Made by a program: the position numbers and the translations under genes. 64,000 bases of DNA. Origin: Thalassotalea sp. ND16A. Lineage in GTDB: Bacteria > Pseudomonadota > Gammaproteobacteria > Enterobacterales > Alteromonadaceae. The stretch spans positions 1-64,000 of the forward strand of contig NZ_JQDZ01000123.1 of assembly GCF_000764205.1 (NCBI RefSeq), written 5' to 3'. Shown one piece after another: positions 31,541 through 42,101 of this stretch (positions within the stretch are counted from its first letter, which is position 1; each line of letters begins with the position of its first letter). The notes beneath the pieces are model-generated. The model was not told the origin of the DNA, did no database searches, and was given only the letters and a program-made list of their open reading frames with translations.

Positions 31541-33967
31541 TTATTCGTAGCGCAGTGCCGAGCTAGGTTCCAGGGCAATTGCCTTCTTTGCTGGGAAATA
31601 GGTTGCTGAGCTTACTACCAAGGTAATAATGGCAGGGATAGCGGCAAATACAAAGTAATAATTATTGGTTTCTGGTCCGACTAATTGCACTATGCCCTGA
31701 CTTGCCAGGTAGGCTAATGGAATACCAATCACCAGACCGATGATCAATTGTATCCAACCTTGGCGCATTAACATCGACATCACTTTAGCGTCGCTGGCGC
31801 CTACGGCACGACGAATGCCAATTTCCTGGGTACGGCGACTGGTGCTATTTGCCAATACACCATAGATACCACTAGATGCCAATAACAATGCACATAGTGC
31901 GAAGACACCGAATAAATCTCGAATGAAAGACATACCACCAATATTACGGCGAATTTTTTCCTTCAACACCATCATATTATAGGTTGGCACTTCCGGGTCT
32001 ATCTTCGCCGCTGCCGCATTGAAGGCGGCGCGATATTCATCGGGATCACCTTGTACATCAATAAATGCACTCATAAAACGGCGATTTGCCTGAGTGTAAG
32101 GACGATAAGCGGTGGTGCGATGTTTGATCATTGAATATGGCTGACCATGGATCACATGATTGACCACACCAACAACCGTATACCAAGGAGCATCCTCATC
32201 GTTAACATATTTAAAGCGTTTGCCTAACGACGATTGTTCTGGCCAGTATTTGTCTGCCATTGAATCGGTAATAATGGCCACCGGTAATGAATCTACCCGG
32301 TCACGACTGTCAAAATAGCGTCCTTCGATTAGCCTCATATCCAGCGCCTGCATGCTGCCGGTAAAACTAATGGATTCACCAGTACGTGGGTATTGCTTGT
32401 CAGTGATCTCAAATCCTTCTGGTTGAAAAGCACGATACCAAGTGCCATTGCCCGGTAAATTTGACATCGCGCCGGCGCCACTTACCCCTGGAATGGTTTG
32501 TAAGCGTTCAACCAGACGTTGAAAATACTGCAATCGGTCTTGCTCGTTTTCATAGGTGGCCTCAGGCAGGCCTATACGGGCTTCAAGTTTATGGCCGGTA
32601 TTTGCGCCATAATCAGTATTGTTCACTTCTTGTAACACTACGTACAATACCCCAGACAGGCTTAATAAAATGCACGATAACGCCACTTCCAAAATCACCA
32701 GTATACGGTTTACACGACCGGCGCGTTTGCCTTGGGCACCACGAGTACCATCGCGCAATACCGCGTTAAAATCGCTGCGTGACATTTTCCATGCGGGAAT
32801 GATACCGGTAATAAACGCGGTGGTAATTATGATCAAGATGGATTGATAAATTAATTTAGCATCAAGCGTCATTGCCCACCAAAAAGGTACTGCCATCGGT
32901 AACATATTGGGCAAAAAGGCATCCATTAATTCCAAGGCCCAGGCGGCGATGAACAAGCCAAACAATCCGCCTAAGGTACAAATAAACACACTTTCCCACA
33001 TCATCTGCATGATTAAGCGGGCACGAGGTGCGCCCAAGGCAACGCGAATGGCCGTTTCCTTGGCACGCTCATTGGCTCGGGCTAACAATAAGTTGCCGAC
33101 GTTGACACAAGCAAGGATCAACACAAAAGTGACGGCCGTTAGCATTAAGCCAATGATCATTTCTGAACCATTACCCATCATGTTCTTTTGAAAACTGGTG
33201 ATGTAAGCCGAGGTTTTACCGTTGGTTTCAGGGAAGTTTTTCTCGGCTATCGCCATGATACCCTGCAACTCCTGGGTTGCTTGCGCCAAACTGACAGAGG
33301 TTTTCTTTAATGCAAAAATGGACACATTTGGAGACTCTGCGCGAGTCAGACGCTTGCCATCTTCTTTCATCGGTAACCAAAGCTGGCCGGCCATCGGGAA
33401 TTTATACCCTTGCGGCATTACCCCGATAATCGTAGTCGCCACGCCGTTTAACTTTACGCTTTTGCCAACAATTTGTTGATCGTTACTAAAGTAATTTTGC
33501 CAAACTTCATAACCAATGACGGTTACCGGTTGTGCCCCTTCGATGGCGTCCTGGTCATTAAAGGTGCGACCGATGATAGGGTCGGTACTGGTAAAGCTGA
33601 ACATATTAGGCTCAGTGACGATACCGCTAAAGCGTTCGGCCCGGTCACCATTACTCAGGTTGGCCGTTGCGCTGTAATAGGCACCTAACGTTTCGTAACT
33701 TTGGCTTTGCTCTTTAATGTCGAGATAATCGTGTAACAGTATTGAGCCACCGTTATACAACACGCCATCGACTTCTGCTTCAATCACATACATGTGCTCG
33801 CCATCAGCAAAGGGCAATGGACGCAGCACAATACTGGAAATAAAGGCCAACATGAATACACATAAGCCTAAACCCGCCGCCATCACCGATACCGTTAAAG
33901 AGGTAAATCCCGGATTTTTGAGTAACATGCGATACGCATATTTAACATCGAATAACCATTTCATCAT
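31541..33967 (-). CDS. ABC transporter permease, ADOP/MacB type
   Basis: 808 residues, the long ADOP-like form: an N-terminal helix (about 20-45), a MacB periplasmic core (about 50-240), three helices of the first FtsX domain (about 275-400), a second periplasmic domain and a second FtsX domain (about 690-795) ending in YFPAKKAIALEPSSALRYE. It forms the membrane channel of an efflux system with the ATPase and membrane-fusion protein encoded upstream. Substrate unknown. Confidence 0.9.
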   Translation of the reverse strand: MMKWLFDVKYAYRMLLKNPGFTSLTVSVMAAGLGLCVFMLAFISSIVLRPLPFADGEHMYVIEAEVDGVLYNGGSILLHDYLDIKEQSQSYETLGAYYSATANLSNGDRAERFSGIVTEPNMFSFTSTDPIIGRTFNDQDAIEGAQPVTVIGYEVWQNYFSNDQQIVGKSVKLNGVATTIIGVMPQGYKFPMAGQLWLPMKEDGKRLTRAESPNVSIFALKKTSVSLAQATQELQGIMAIAEKNFPETNGKTSAYITSFQKNMMGNGSEMIIGLMLTAVTFVLILACVNVGNLLLARANERAKETAIRVALGAPRARLIMQMMWESVFICTLGGLFGLFIAAWALELMDAFLPNMLPMAVPFWWAMTLDAKLIYQSILIIITTAFITGIIPAWKMSRSDFNAVLRDGTRGAQGKRAGRVNRILVILEVALSCILLSLSGVLYVVLQEVNNTDYGANTGHKLEARIGLPEATYENEQDRLQYFQRLVERLQTIPGVSGAGAMSNLPGNGTWYRAFQPEGFEITDKQYPRTGESISFTGSMQALDMRLIEGRYFDSRDRVDSLPVAIITDSMADKYWPEQSSLGKRFKYVNDEDAPWYTVVGVVNHVIHGQPYSMIKHRTTAYRPYTQANRRFMSAFIDVQGDPDEYRAAFNAAAAKIDPEVPTYNMMVLKEKIRRNIGGMSFIRDLFGVFALCALLLASSGIYGVLANSTSRRTQEIGIRRAVGASDAKVMSMLMRQGWIQLIIGLVIGIPLAYLASQGIVQLVGPETNNYYFVFAAIPAIITLVVSSATYFPAKKAIALEPSSALRYE

Positions 33968-33975
33968 TGTTCCCC

Positions 33976-34689
33976 TTAAGCTGCGTGCATACCACGTTTG
34001 ATTGGGTTGTCGGCGATAATTTTGCCATCGAGAATTTCGACTAAACGCTCACTGCGCTGAGCGGAACGCGGGTCATGGGTAACCATACAAATAGTGGCCC
34101 CTTCGCTGTGTAAACTGTCTAACAAGCTCATCACCGCTTCGGCATTTTTGCTGTCTAAGTTACCGGTAGGCTCATCGGCAAGAATAATAGACGGGTTACC
34201 CGCTATCGCACGAGCCACAGCAACACGCTGTTGTTGACCGCCGGAAAGCTGTGATGGGAAGTGACTCGCGCGATGCAACATGTCGACTTTTGCTAAGGCT
34301 TTTTTCACCGCCTCAACCACCTCTTTGCTGCTATAGTCATCGCGATAAGTTAATGGCAGCGCGACATTTTCTTCTACGGTTAAATCGCTGATTAAATTAA
34401 ATGACTGAAAGATAAAGCCGACTTCTTTATTGCGAATGTGGGCTCGTTCACTGGCTTTTAAATTCGCCACTTGTTGCTTGTTTAATACATAGTCGCCATT
34501 GGTTGGCGTATCTAATAACCCGAGTACAGACAATAAGGTAGATTTACCACACCCCGAAGGCCCTGAAATTGCCAGATATTCACCGGCATTGATGGTCAGT
34601 TGAATATCGGCTAGGGCATGGGTTTCTACTTCATCGGTATGAAATACTTTTTCTATATTGCTTAAGGTAATAAGGGCGTTATCGTTCAT
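33976..34689 (-). CDS. ABC transporter ATP-binding protein (LolD/MacB-N type)
   Basis: 237 residues. Walker A GPSGCGKS (43-50), signature LSGGQQQR near 146, Walker B IILADEPTGNLDS, and the H-loop in MVTHDPRS. This subfamily powers FtsX-type permeases for export or lipoprotein handling. Only 8 bp separate it from the permease start. Confidence 0.94.
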   Translation of the reverse strand: MNDNALITLSNIEKVFHTDEVETHALADIQLTINAGEYLAISGPSGCGKSTLLSVLGLLDTPTNGDYVLNKQQVANLKASERAHIRNKEVGFIFQSFNLISDLTVEENVALPLTYRDDYSSKEVVEAVKKALAKVDMLHRASHFPSQLSGGQQQRVAVARAIAGNPSIILADEPTGNLDSKNAEAVMSLLDSLHSEGATICMVTHDPRSAQRSERLVEILDGKIIADNPIKRGMHAA

Positions 34690-34762
34690 CTTGTTATCCT
34701 GTAGTTAAAGTTGTGAATTCTGTTTTGTCTGTTTATTTCAAAGTAATTTATTTCAGGGTGAC

Positions 34763-36016
34763 TTATTTCAAAGTGATCTTGTTAAAACGATTCAGTTCAT
34801 CATTTTGTGAAAGTATAATTTTGTCGCCGGCTTCTAAACCGCTTTTTATCTGAATTTTTTGCACCGAGCCCTGGCCAAAATCGACGGATATTTTTTCGGC
34901 ATTAGCACCATCATTGCTTAGTTTAAAGATTTTCGCACTGCGGTGGCTCTGGGCAAAAGACGGGCGACGGACAAATTTAGTGTTGGCCAGGTTTGCCACC
35001 AATATTTCACCGTCGATGCTCAAGTCGGGACGGGCATCGGCAGGTAGCGGTTGCTTTAACGCAACATCGACTTGCACCGAACCGTTATTCACTGCCGGGG
35101 CAATGCGAATAACCTCGCCGTTGATTTGATTGTTACGGGTATCGATGATGACCGATTGTCCAAGGGCAACATCGCGGATTGCCAGCTCAGGTATTTGCAG
35201 TTCGGCAATCAACTCCTGTTGTTTTGCAAGCTTGGCTAAGCTGGTGCCCAAGGTGACTTGCTGGCCTACTTCAATGGCTACGTCTTGCACCACACTGTCG
35301 ATTGACGCTTTTACCTGCAGGTTGTCCACTTGCTCTTCCATGCTTTCTAATGATTTGCGCATTTTGTTCAAACGAGCATTTAGGGCATGAGTTTTTGCGA
35401 TCAAGGTTTCTTTCATTTTGCTTGTGCGTTGTTGTTCAATTTGCCAGCGTTCTTTATTTTGGCGGGTGGTTAACTTGGTTCTTTCAAAATCAAGTTTTGA
35501 CACTGCTTGGGCGCCGTTATTGAACAGTTCGGTTTCGGCATTCAAACGCATGGCGACACTGTCGTAGTCTAATTTGGCATTAAACACCCGTGCTTTTTGA
35601 TCAAGCAGCATCGAATCAAATTCGACGATTGCGGCTTTTGCCTCGGCTTCTTGCGCCTCTAATTCCCAGCGTGTTTCTTCAAGACTTCGTTCAAGTTTGG
35701 GATTGGTCAGTTCGATTAACAAATCTCCGGCTTTCACATTAGCGCCGGGTTTAACCAATACCCGTTCCGCTCGGCCTTCAACCGAAGAGGCAATCCAGCG
35801 AATGTCTTTTGGTGTTAATACCCCGGGGCCACGCACTTTAATGGAAAAATTACCTTGCTGAACTTCGGCAATGAGCAATTTGTTGCGATCAAGGGCATAA
35901 CTTTGCGTGCTCAAAAACTGGATAAATACTACTGCCGCGAGCAAAACCAAAGCGCCGATAACAAGCTTGCCATACTTTTTAAATAATGAAGTTTGTTGCT
36001 TTTTAACGATGTCCAT
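34763..36016 (-). CDS. Efflux periplasmic adaptor (HlyD/MacA-like membrane-fusion protein)
   Basis: 417 residues from ATG 36016 (the longer TTG reading from 36028 is less likely). One N-terminal membrane helix (about 17-37), a lipoyl-like domain split by a long coiled-coil hairpin (about residues 95-250; ELTNPKLERSLEETRWELEAQEAEAKA and QAVSKLDFERTKLTTR), then the beta-barrel and membrane-proximal domains. It bridges the permease to an outer-membrane channel. First gene of the operon behind the sigma-54 promoter. Confidence 0.9.
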   Translation of the reverse strand: MDIVKKQQTSLFKKYGKLVIGALVLLAAVVFIQFLSTQSYALDRNKLLIAEVQQGNFSIKVRGPGVLTPKDIRWIASSVEGRAERVLVKPGANVKAGDLLIELTNPKLERSLEETRWELEAQEAEAKAAIVEFDSMLLDQKARVFNAKLDYDSVAMRLNAETELFNNGAQAVSKLDFERTKLTTRQNKERWQIEQQRTSKMKETLIAKTHALNARLNKMRKSLESMEEQVDNLQVKASIDSVVQDVAIEVGQQVTLGTSLAKLAKQQELIAELQIPELAIRDVALGQSVIIDTRNNQINGEVIRIAPAVNNGSVQVDVALKQPLPADARPDLSIDGEILVANLANTKFVRRPSFAQSHRSAKIFKLSNDGANAEKISVDFGQGSVQKIQIKSGLEAGDKIILSQNDELNRFNKITLK

Positions 36017-36058
36017 AACGACTACCAAAAATTAAATAATGTAAACTACAGGTAAATG

Positions 36059-36076
36059 AGCATTATCTATGCCAAT
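36059..36076 (-). promoter_or_regulatory. Sigma-54 (-24/-12) promoter of the efflux operon
   Basis: Read on the minus strand: TTGGCATAGATAATGCT (36075-36059). GG at -24 and GC at -12 are separated by exactly 10 bp, the invariant spacing for sigma-54. The predicted transcript starts about 36048 and has a leader of about 32 nt before the ATG at 36016. Confidence 0.7.
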
Positions 36077-36150
36077 AATTTAATGTGTTGTTTTTATTGG
36101 CTTATATTTATTTTTACGTCGCTGTGATTGCTGGTTCCTGATATGCCGTA

Positions 36151-36194
36151 CCAATAATGGGATGGTCTAAATGTGCGCTCTATTCCATTATTGG
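36151..36194. promoter_or_regulatory. Candidate enhancer pair of the NtrC-type regulator
   Basis: CCAATAATGG (36151-36160) and CCATTATTGG (36185-36194) are perfect inverse complements, each nearly palindromic in itself, about 80-120 bp upstream of the -24 element. This is the usual distance for sigma-54 enhancer sites. Confidence 0.45.
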
Positions 36195-36349
36195 GACAAA
36201 TACTCATTTAGATTCGGTCCTACGCTGAGTTATACGGCTAACGATTGGGTAAACAATAGTTTACAAGCCGAATGTGGGTGACGCTAGACATTGCCGGGTC
36301 ATGTCTTTATTCTTATCGCGTTTATAATAAATATAAAGAAGAAGAATTG

Positions 36350-38506
36350 ATGAAAAAATATACACTCTTGTGTTTGGCAGGCCTATTATCCGCTTGTGGA
36401 AATGACACGACTCAATCTCAACAATCTGCAGCTGCCGTAAGCCAAGCAAGTCAAGTAACCAGTTATCCAGTTACCCGCCAAGGTGATGTGGTAGAAACCT
36501 ATTTTGGTAAACAGGTTGCCGACCCATACCGCTGGCTAGAAGACGATCGCAGTGATGAAACTGCCGCCTGGGTAAAAGCCGAAAATGAAGTTACCTTTGA
36601 TTATTTAAATAAAATTCCTTACCGTGCGGCGTTAAAACAACGTTTGCAAGAGTTGTGGAATTATGAAAAAACCAGTGCGCCATTTGTCGAAGGTGAGTAT
36701 CGCTATTTTTACAAAAATGACGGCTTGCAAAACCAGTATGTGGTTTATCGCCAAAAAGAGGGGGCGCAGGCTGAGGTGTTTTTAGATCCAAATACGTTCA
36801 GTAGCGACGGCACTACCTCACTAGCACAGTTAAGCTTTTCTAAAGACGGCTCAATCGCCGCTTATTCGATTTCAGAAGGTGGCAGTGACTGGCGTAAAAT
36901 CATCATTATTGATGTAGAAACCGGGAAGAAGATTGAAGAAGCCCTTGTTGACGTTAAATTTTCAGGCATTTCCTGGTTTAACAACGAAGGCTTTTATTAT
37001 TCAAGCTATGACAAGCCAGAAGGCAGTGAGTTATCGGCAAAAACTGATCAACACAAGCTGTATTATCATCAGTTAGGTCAACCGCAAAGCCAGGATGCTT
37101 TAGTCTTTGGTGGTACTGCAGAACAAAAACGTCGTTATGTATCCGGTACTGTGTCGGATGATGGTCGTTATTTAATGATCTCTGGTGCACTATCGACATC
37201 GGGTAATGATTTGTTCATTAAAGATTTAACCGTGCCAAACAGTGAGTTAATTAACGTACTCGATCACCACAATTCAGACACTTATTTATTGCATAACCAA
37301 GGTTCTAAACTATTCCTGGTAACTAATTTAAATGCGCCGAATCAAAAAGTAGTGACTGTGGACGCTAGTGATCCTGCTCCTGAAAATTGGACGGACTTTA
37401 TCGTTGAAACGGAAAACGTTTTAACACCTTCGGTTGGTGGCGGCTACATTTTTGCCGAATACATGGTGGATGCAACGTCGAAGGTATTGCAATTTGATCT
37501 TACCGGTAAACAAGTGAGAGAAATTAATTTACCTGGAATTGGCAGTGTCAGTAGCATAGAAGGTAAACCAGAAGATAGTGTTTTATATTACTCGTTTAAC
37601 AACTACAAAACGCCTAGTACCATTTACAGCTACGACGTGAACACAGGTAAATCGACAGTTTATGCCGCATCGGCAGCCAAATTTAACAGTGCCGATTATG
37701 TGTCTACACAAGAATTTTATACCTCAAAAGATGGTACCAAAATCCCGATGATCATTACTCATAAAAAAGGTCTTGAACTGAACGGTAAAAATCCAACTAT
37801 CTTATACGGTTACGGTGGCTTTAACGTAAGTTTAACGCCTCGTTTTTCTGTCGCTAATGCGGTATGGATGGAGCAAGGCGGTGTTTATGCGGTGGCCAAT
37901 TTACGTGGCGGTGGCGAATACGGTAAAGAATGGCACAAGGCCGGTACGCAATTAAATAAGCAAAACGTATTTGATGACTTTATTGCTGCCGGCGAGTATT
38001 TAATTAGCCAACAATATACGGCAAGCGACTACTTAGCCATTCGAGGTGGTTCAAATGGTGGTTTGCTGGTTGGTGCGGTAATGACTCAGCGACCTGATCT
38101 GATGAAAGTGGCACTACCTGCGGTTGGCGTATTAGACATGCTGCGCTATCACACCTTTACCGCGGGCGCTGGCTGGGCATACGATTACGGTACGGCAGAA
38201 CAAAGTGAAGAAATGTTTAAATATTTACTGGCTTATTCACCGGTGCAAAACGTTAAATCTGGTGTGTCTTACCCGGCAACGCTAGTGACAACTGGCGATC
38301 ATGATGACCGTGTAGTGCCAGCACACTCGTTTAAGTTTGCGGCAGAGCTACAAGCGAAACAAGCAGGTAATGCCCCAACGCTGATCCGCATTGAAACCAA
38401 TGCCGGTCACGGTGCCGGTACGCCGGTTTCTAAAACTATCGAGCAATACGCCGATATCTTTGGTTTCACTCTTTATAATATGGGTGTGAAAGAGTTAGCT
38501 AAGTAA
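36350..38506 (+). CDS. Prolyl oligopeptidase (S9A), secreted lipoprotein
   Basis: 718 residues from ATG 36350 with GAAGAAG upstream; the longer reading from 36272 adds no signal. Lipobox LLSACG (Cys15). N-terminal propeller half, then the hydrolase: nucleophile Ser in [12 protein letters not shown] (near 567), Asp in [13 protein letters not shown] (near 651) and His in NAGHGAG (near 686). Cleaves short peptides after proline, probably outside the cytoplasm. Divergent from the efflux operon. Confidence 0.93.
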   Translation: MKKYTLLCLAGLLSACGNDTTQSQQSAAAVSQASQVTSYPVTRQGDVVETYFGKQVADPYRWLEDDRSDETAAWVKAENEVTFDYLNKIPYRAALKQRLQELWNYEKTSAPFVEGEYRYFYKNDGLQNQYVVYRQKEGAQAEVFLDPNTFSSDGTTSLAQLSFSKDGSIAAYSISEGGSDWRKIIIIDVETGKKIEEALVDVKFSGISWFNNEGFYYSSYDKPEGSELSAKTDQHKLYYHQLGQPQSQDALVFGGTAEQKRRYVSGTVSDDGRYLMISGALSTSGNDLFIKDLTVPNSELINVLDHHNSDTYLLHNQGSKLFLVTNLNAPNQKVVTVDASDPAPENWTDFIVETENVLTPSVGGGYIFAEYMVDATSKVLQFDLTGKQVREINLPGIGSVSSIEGKPEDSVLYYSFNNYKTPSTIYSYDVNTGKSTVYAASAAKFNSADYVSTQEFYTSKDGTKIPMIITHKKGLELNGKNPTILYGYGGFNVSLTPRFSVANAVWMEQGGVYAVANLRGGGEYGKEWHKAGTQLNKQNVFDDFIAAGEYLISQQYTASDYLAIRGGSNGGLLVGAVMTQRPDLMKVALPAVGVLDMLRYHTFTAGAGWAYDYGTAEQSEEMFKYLLAYSPVQNVKSGVSYPATLVTTGDHDDRVVPAHSFKFAAELQAKQAGNAPTLIRIETNAGHGAGTPVSKTIEQYADIFGFTLYNMGVKELAK

Positions 38507-38547
38507 ACGGTATATGAGCAATCAATAATATTGGTTATCACCAACTA

Positions 38548-38648
38548 GCGAGACTGAAGTCCCGCCAACCAGGTAGCGTACCCGGTTGGCGGGGTTTTTA
38601 ACCTCGCGTCATTGCCGAAGGTAACTCAGAGTAGTTATCGCTGTACCT
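38548..38648. repeat. Dispersed repeat, copy A
   Basis: Begins GCGAGACTGAAGTCCCGCCA and ends ATCGCTGTACCT. It shares nearly all positions outside its central stem with the copy at 60574-60654. In copy A the stem is complete and works as a terminator. Confidence 0.75.
38561..38599 (+). terminator. Rho-independent terminator after prolyl oligopeptidase
   Basis: CCCGCCAACC (38561-38570) and GGTTGGCGGG (38584-38593) form a 10-bp GC-rich stem followed by GTTTTT. It lies inside copy A of the dispersed repeat. Confidence 0.8.
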
Positions 38649-38711
38649 GAAAGTGCTTATATTCCCGGGCCATGGACCACTTATTCGTATCCTCGGCAAT
38701 TACTCAAAGAG

Positions 38712-40514
38712 CTATTTTGTCGCAGGACTGTCACCATTGTTTGCATCTTTGCCATTTAAAGGCCCGGTACTTTGAGCACTTGCTTGTGCTTGTGTCACTG
38801 AAATCGCATCTTTCGCTAAGTTATGATTGCCACTGATCAAATCATTTAAACTGCCGCTATCTTTGTCAACAATTCCTAACTCACGGATCATGGTATCGAT
38901 TAATGGCGCATTGGCCCGGTAATTTAATGCCGCACTGGTAATTTGCTCCGCCATACCGCCACTCACACTTTGGCCATCGGCTGAGCCTGTACTCGCCATG
39001 GTATTGCCACCATTGCCACCATTGCCGCCAAACCCTTGCAAAATTTTAATGCCATCAATATTTTCCAGAGGTTTCACCGCGTTGGCGACAATTTCTGGCA
39101 AGGCTTTGAGAATGGCCAGTGATTTTTGCAATTCTACCTGTTCATCACGGAGCGTATTTTCGGCATCATACAAAGCCTTTTTACCCTCGGCTTCAACCGC
39201 ATAAATCTTCTCATCGGCTTCTGCTTTGAGTTTTTTCGCATCGGCATCGGCACGCGCTTCGGTTAAAATTGCTTCGGCTTTGTCTTCGGCGGCGCGTTTA
39301 TCGGCTTCGGCCTGTACGGTAATGCCAACAGCATCACGTTCCGCCTCTTTTTTCGCATCAATCACTTCAATGTCTTTTTGACGATTGGCGACAGCAATTT
39401 TTTGTGCGGTGATCACCGCTTCTTCTTTTTCTACTTTGGCTTTTTCAGCCTCCGCCGCTTTGGCACGGGCAGCAGACTCTTCTTCAGATTTTTGCGCGAC
39501 CGCAATTTGCTTATCTTGCATTGATACTTCAATGTCTTTTTGTTGCTGAATGCGTGCCTGTTCTAACGTTTTACGTTTTTCAATTTCTTGCGCTTCAATT
39601 TGTTTCGATTTTTCAATTTCGGCGGTTTCTACCGCTTTTTCTTTGGCGATTTCCGCTTCACGCTCTTCTTTTTCGCGCAACTCTCGTTGTTTAACAATTT
39701 CCGCTTGCTGTTCAACACGCTTAAATTCAACGGCCTGCTCTTGTACTAATTGTGCTTCTTGTTTGGCTCGCTGTATGTCTAGCGATTGCTTTTCGGCATC
39801 CAAATTGCGCTGTTCTATCAGAATACGGTTTTCTTGTTCAATATCGTTGGTTTCTTTGCGTTTTTGCTCGATTATTTTTGTCAGTCGAGCTCTACCTTCG
39901 GCATCAAATGCATTGTTTTCATTAAAAAAATTCAAGTCTGTCTGGTCAAAACCGGTAAGTGAAACCGACTCTAGCTCTAGACCATTTTTCTCCAGGTCAG
40001 CCATCACATTTTGTTGTACTTTTTGCACGAATTCACTGCGCTGCTCATGCATTTCGGTCATGCTCATCTCGGCAGCAACGGCACGCAGTACATCGACGAA
40101 TTTTGATTCCATTAATTTTTTCAACTCTTCAACCCGCATGGTACGAGTACCAAGAGTTTGAGCGGCCATGGAAATGCCTTCACCATTTGGCGCCACGCGT
40201 AAGTAAAAATCGGCTTTTACATCAACCCGCATTCTGTCTTTGGTGATCAGTGCGTCTTTTTGAGTTTTCTCTACTTCAATACGTAGTGTATTCATATTCA
40301 CCGGTATGGTTTCGTGCACTACCGGTAAAACGATGGCGCCGCCATCTTTAACCACTTTTTCACCGCCCATGCCGGTACGAACAAAGGCGATTTCTTTTGT
40401 TGCTCTAATGTAGAGTTTGGCGAAAATTAAGCCAATGGTGATAAGCGATACCAGCACTGAGCCGGCAACAATAAGCATGAAGGTGAAGTTATCACCTGCG
40501 GTAAATTGATCCAT
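38712..40514 (-). CDS. yqiK: Flotillin-like protein YqiK
   Basis: 600 residues. One N-terminal membrane helix (about 12-33), SPFH/band-7 domain (about 45-220; ETIPVNMNTLRIEVEKTQKD), a long charged coiled coil rich in Glu/Lys/Ala (about 220-470), and a C-terminal part with glycine-rich GFGGNGGNGGN. Flotillins organise membrane microdomains. The gene follows the NfeD-like partner gene (40540-41166), the usual pair. Confidence 0.93.
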   Translation of the reverse strand: MDQFTAGDNFTFMLIVAGSVLVSLITIGLIFAKLYIRATKEIAFVRTGMGGEKVVKDGGAIVLPVVHETIPVNMNTLRIEVEKTQKDALITKDRMRVDVKADFYLRVAPNGEGISMAAQTLGTRTMRVEELKKLMESKFVDVLRAVAAEMSMTEMHEQRSEFVQKVQQNVMADLEKNGLELESVSLTGFDQTDLNFFNENNAFDAEGRARLTKIIEQKRKETNDIEQENRILIEQRNLDAEKQSLDIQRAKQEAQLVQEQAVEFKRVEQQAEIVKQRELREKEEREAEIAKEKAVETAEIEKSKQIEAQEIEKRKTLEQARIQQQKDIEVSMQDKQIAVAQKSEEESAARAKAAEAEKAKVEKEEAVITAQKIAVANRQKDIEVIDAKKEAERDAVGITVQAEADKRAAEDKAEAILTEARADADAKKLKAEADEKIYAVEAEGKKALYDAENTLRDEQVELQKSLAILKALPEIVANAVKPLENIDGIKILQGFGGNGGNGGNTMASTGSADGQSVSGGMAEQITSAALNYRANAPLIDTMIRELGIVDKDSGSLNDLISGNHNLAKDAISVTQAQASAQSTGPLNGKDANNGDSPATK

Positions 40515-40539
40515 GGGATGTCCTTTTAATGTGTTTTTA

Positions 40540-41166
40540 TTATTTTAATTTTGCAGCTAACCAGCTGTTGGCAGTTTTTTCCATAAGCACCACCGAGGCA
40601 CCTTGAGTAAAGCTGGAATGTTCATCATCTGGTTCAACCATGACGTAATGTTTTTGATTAAACTCGTCTTTTAGTACCGCTTCGGCAGCACTACCTTTCG
40701 TGGCTTTGCCTAGCGTGATGGTGGCGACTTTGCCAATAAAAGTGTCGGTTGAAACCGCAGAAGATTCATTTTTGGGCACTATTTTAGCAATGGCGTCACC
40801 CAAGTAGTGGCTAAGTAACATAGCTCCAATCAGGGCCACAGGCTTACTGAGCCACAAGAGCACAGCAATATTGAGAGTTGTTACAATGCAATAGTTATAC
40901 ACTAAACCGGTTATGGCAAAGCTGATTAATATTAATACCAGCCAAACCAGCATCGGTAAACGGTTCAGACATAACCAGCCCAAAAGGGCGGTTAAGCCAC
41001 CGGGTGTAACATCTGCGTCTATATCGATATCAACCAGGTCATCAAGCATACTCATCACGCTTGCGCCAATTAATAACGCGATACCTTCTAATAATGCTAA
41101 ACCAAAGACTATGGCAAGGGCGATAGTATAGGTTATGTTAAGATCTGAGAGGAAAAACTCGAGCAA
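40540..41166 (-). CDS. yqiJ: YqiJ/NfeD-like membrane protein, flotillin partner
   Basis: 208 residues. Three or four membrane helices in the first 125 residues and a C-terminal OB-fold-like domain (FIGKVATITLGKATKGSAAEAVLKDEFN...YVMVEPDD). The family is always next to YqiK-type flotillins and is thought to aid their assembly. It starts 25 bp before yqiK. Confidence 0.88.
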   Translation of the reverse strand: MLEFFLSDLNITYTIALAIVFGLALLEGIALLIGASVMSMLDDLVDIDIDADVTPGGLTALLGWLCLNRLPMLVWLVLILISFAITGLVYNYCIVTTLNIAVLLWLSKPVALIGAMLLSHYLGDAIAKIVPKNESSAVSTDTFIGKVATITLGKATKGSAAEAVLKDEFNQKHYVMVEPDDEHSSFTQGASVVLMEKTANSWLAAKLK

Positions 41167-41394
41167 TTTCAGCCTCCTTGGCTTTTTATTTTTTATTCCA
41201 AGATTAAGAATCTACTCTAATTAATAAATTATTCAATGTTTAATCAATGACTGATGCAAAAATGAACATAGATGAGCTAATTTTGTTTAGCAATTTATCA
41301 CTCGAGTAATAACACAACTAGGCTAAAGTATAATAACAAATATTTAACAAATGGCGTATGATAAGTATGGACAATAAATTATGGATTAATAGAG

Positions 41395-42063
41395 ATGTTT
41401 TTACCTGATAAAGTGATTATTGCCGACGATCATCCGTTATTTCGTCACGCATTGCTGGAAACGCTTAAGCAAAGAATGACTACAACCAATTGGTTGCAGG
41501 CTGAAACGGTAGAAGAGCTTGAACAGCTGTTATTAAAAGAAACTGACGCGGATTTATTACTGCTGGATTTAAACATTCCTGGCGCTCATGGTTTCAATAC
41601 TTTAATCCATGTCCGCCAGCATTTCCCGCAAATTCCTGTGGTCGTGGTTTCTGCTTATGAAGATGTTGATACCATCAATCAAGCGATGAGTTATGGCGCT
41701 TCTGGTTTTGTGCCAAAATCGACCGATGTAAATACCATATTTACCGCCATTAATCAGGTATTATCTGGCCAGTTGTGGACGCCGGAAATCTTAAATAGCG
41801 CCGATGCAAGTGATAGTAAAGCCGAAATGGCAGAACGTATTGCCAGTTTAACCCAACAACAGTATAAAATTTTACTGATGTTTGCCGAAGGTTTGTTAAA
41901 TAAACAAATTGCTTACGACTTACATGTGTCAGAAGCGACGATAAAAGCACATGCGACAGCGATATTCAGAAAATTGAAAGTCAATAATCGTACTCAGGCG
42001 GTAATTTCACTGAATCAGCTTGATCTTAATGAAGGCGGTTTTAGTCGCGAGTTAAGTCAATAA
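41395..42063 (+). CDS. crbR: LuxR-type response regulator, CrbR-like
   Basis: 222 residues. Receiver domain with DD (residues 11-12), phospho-acceptor Asp58 in LLLLDLNIPGAHG, and Lys in VPKSTDV. The C-terminal LuxR helix-turn-helix is NKQIAYDLHVSEATIKAHATAIFRKL. Next to a kinase with an SSS domain (convergent), the arrangement of CrbS/CrbR (MxtR/ErdR), which control acetate switch genes. The target promoters are probably those with the TTAGAC-N4-GTCTAR palindrome. Symbol assigned by context. Confidence 0.85.
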   Translation: MFLPDKVIIADDHPLFRHALLETLKQRMTTTNWLQAETVEELEQLLLKETDADLLLLDLNIPGAHGFNTLIHVRQHFPQIPVVVVSAYEDVDTINQAMSYGASGFVPKSTDVNTIFTAINQVLSGQLWTPEILNSADASDSKAEMAERIASLTQQQYKILLMFAEGLLNKQIAYDLHVSEATIKAHATAIFRKLKVNNRTQAVISLNQLDLNEGGFSRELSQ

Positions 42064-42101
42064 CACGAGTCCCTGACGCAACGAAGCCCATTACCCTGCG
42101 T

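Noticed and set aside
39550-40161. Long plus-strand reading frame opposite yqiK
   Set aside because: Shadow of the biased Glu/Lys codons of the coiled coil; composition Ser/Cys-rich and meaningless.
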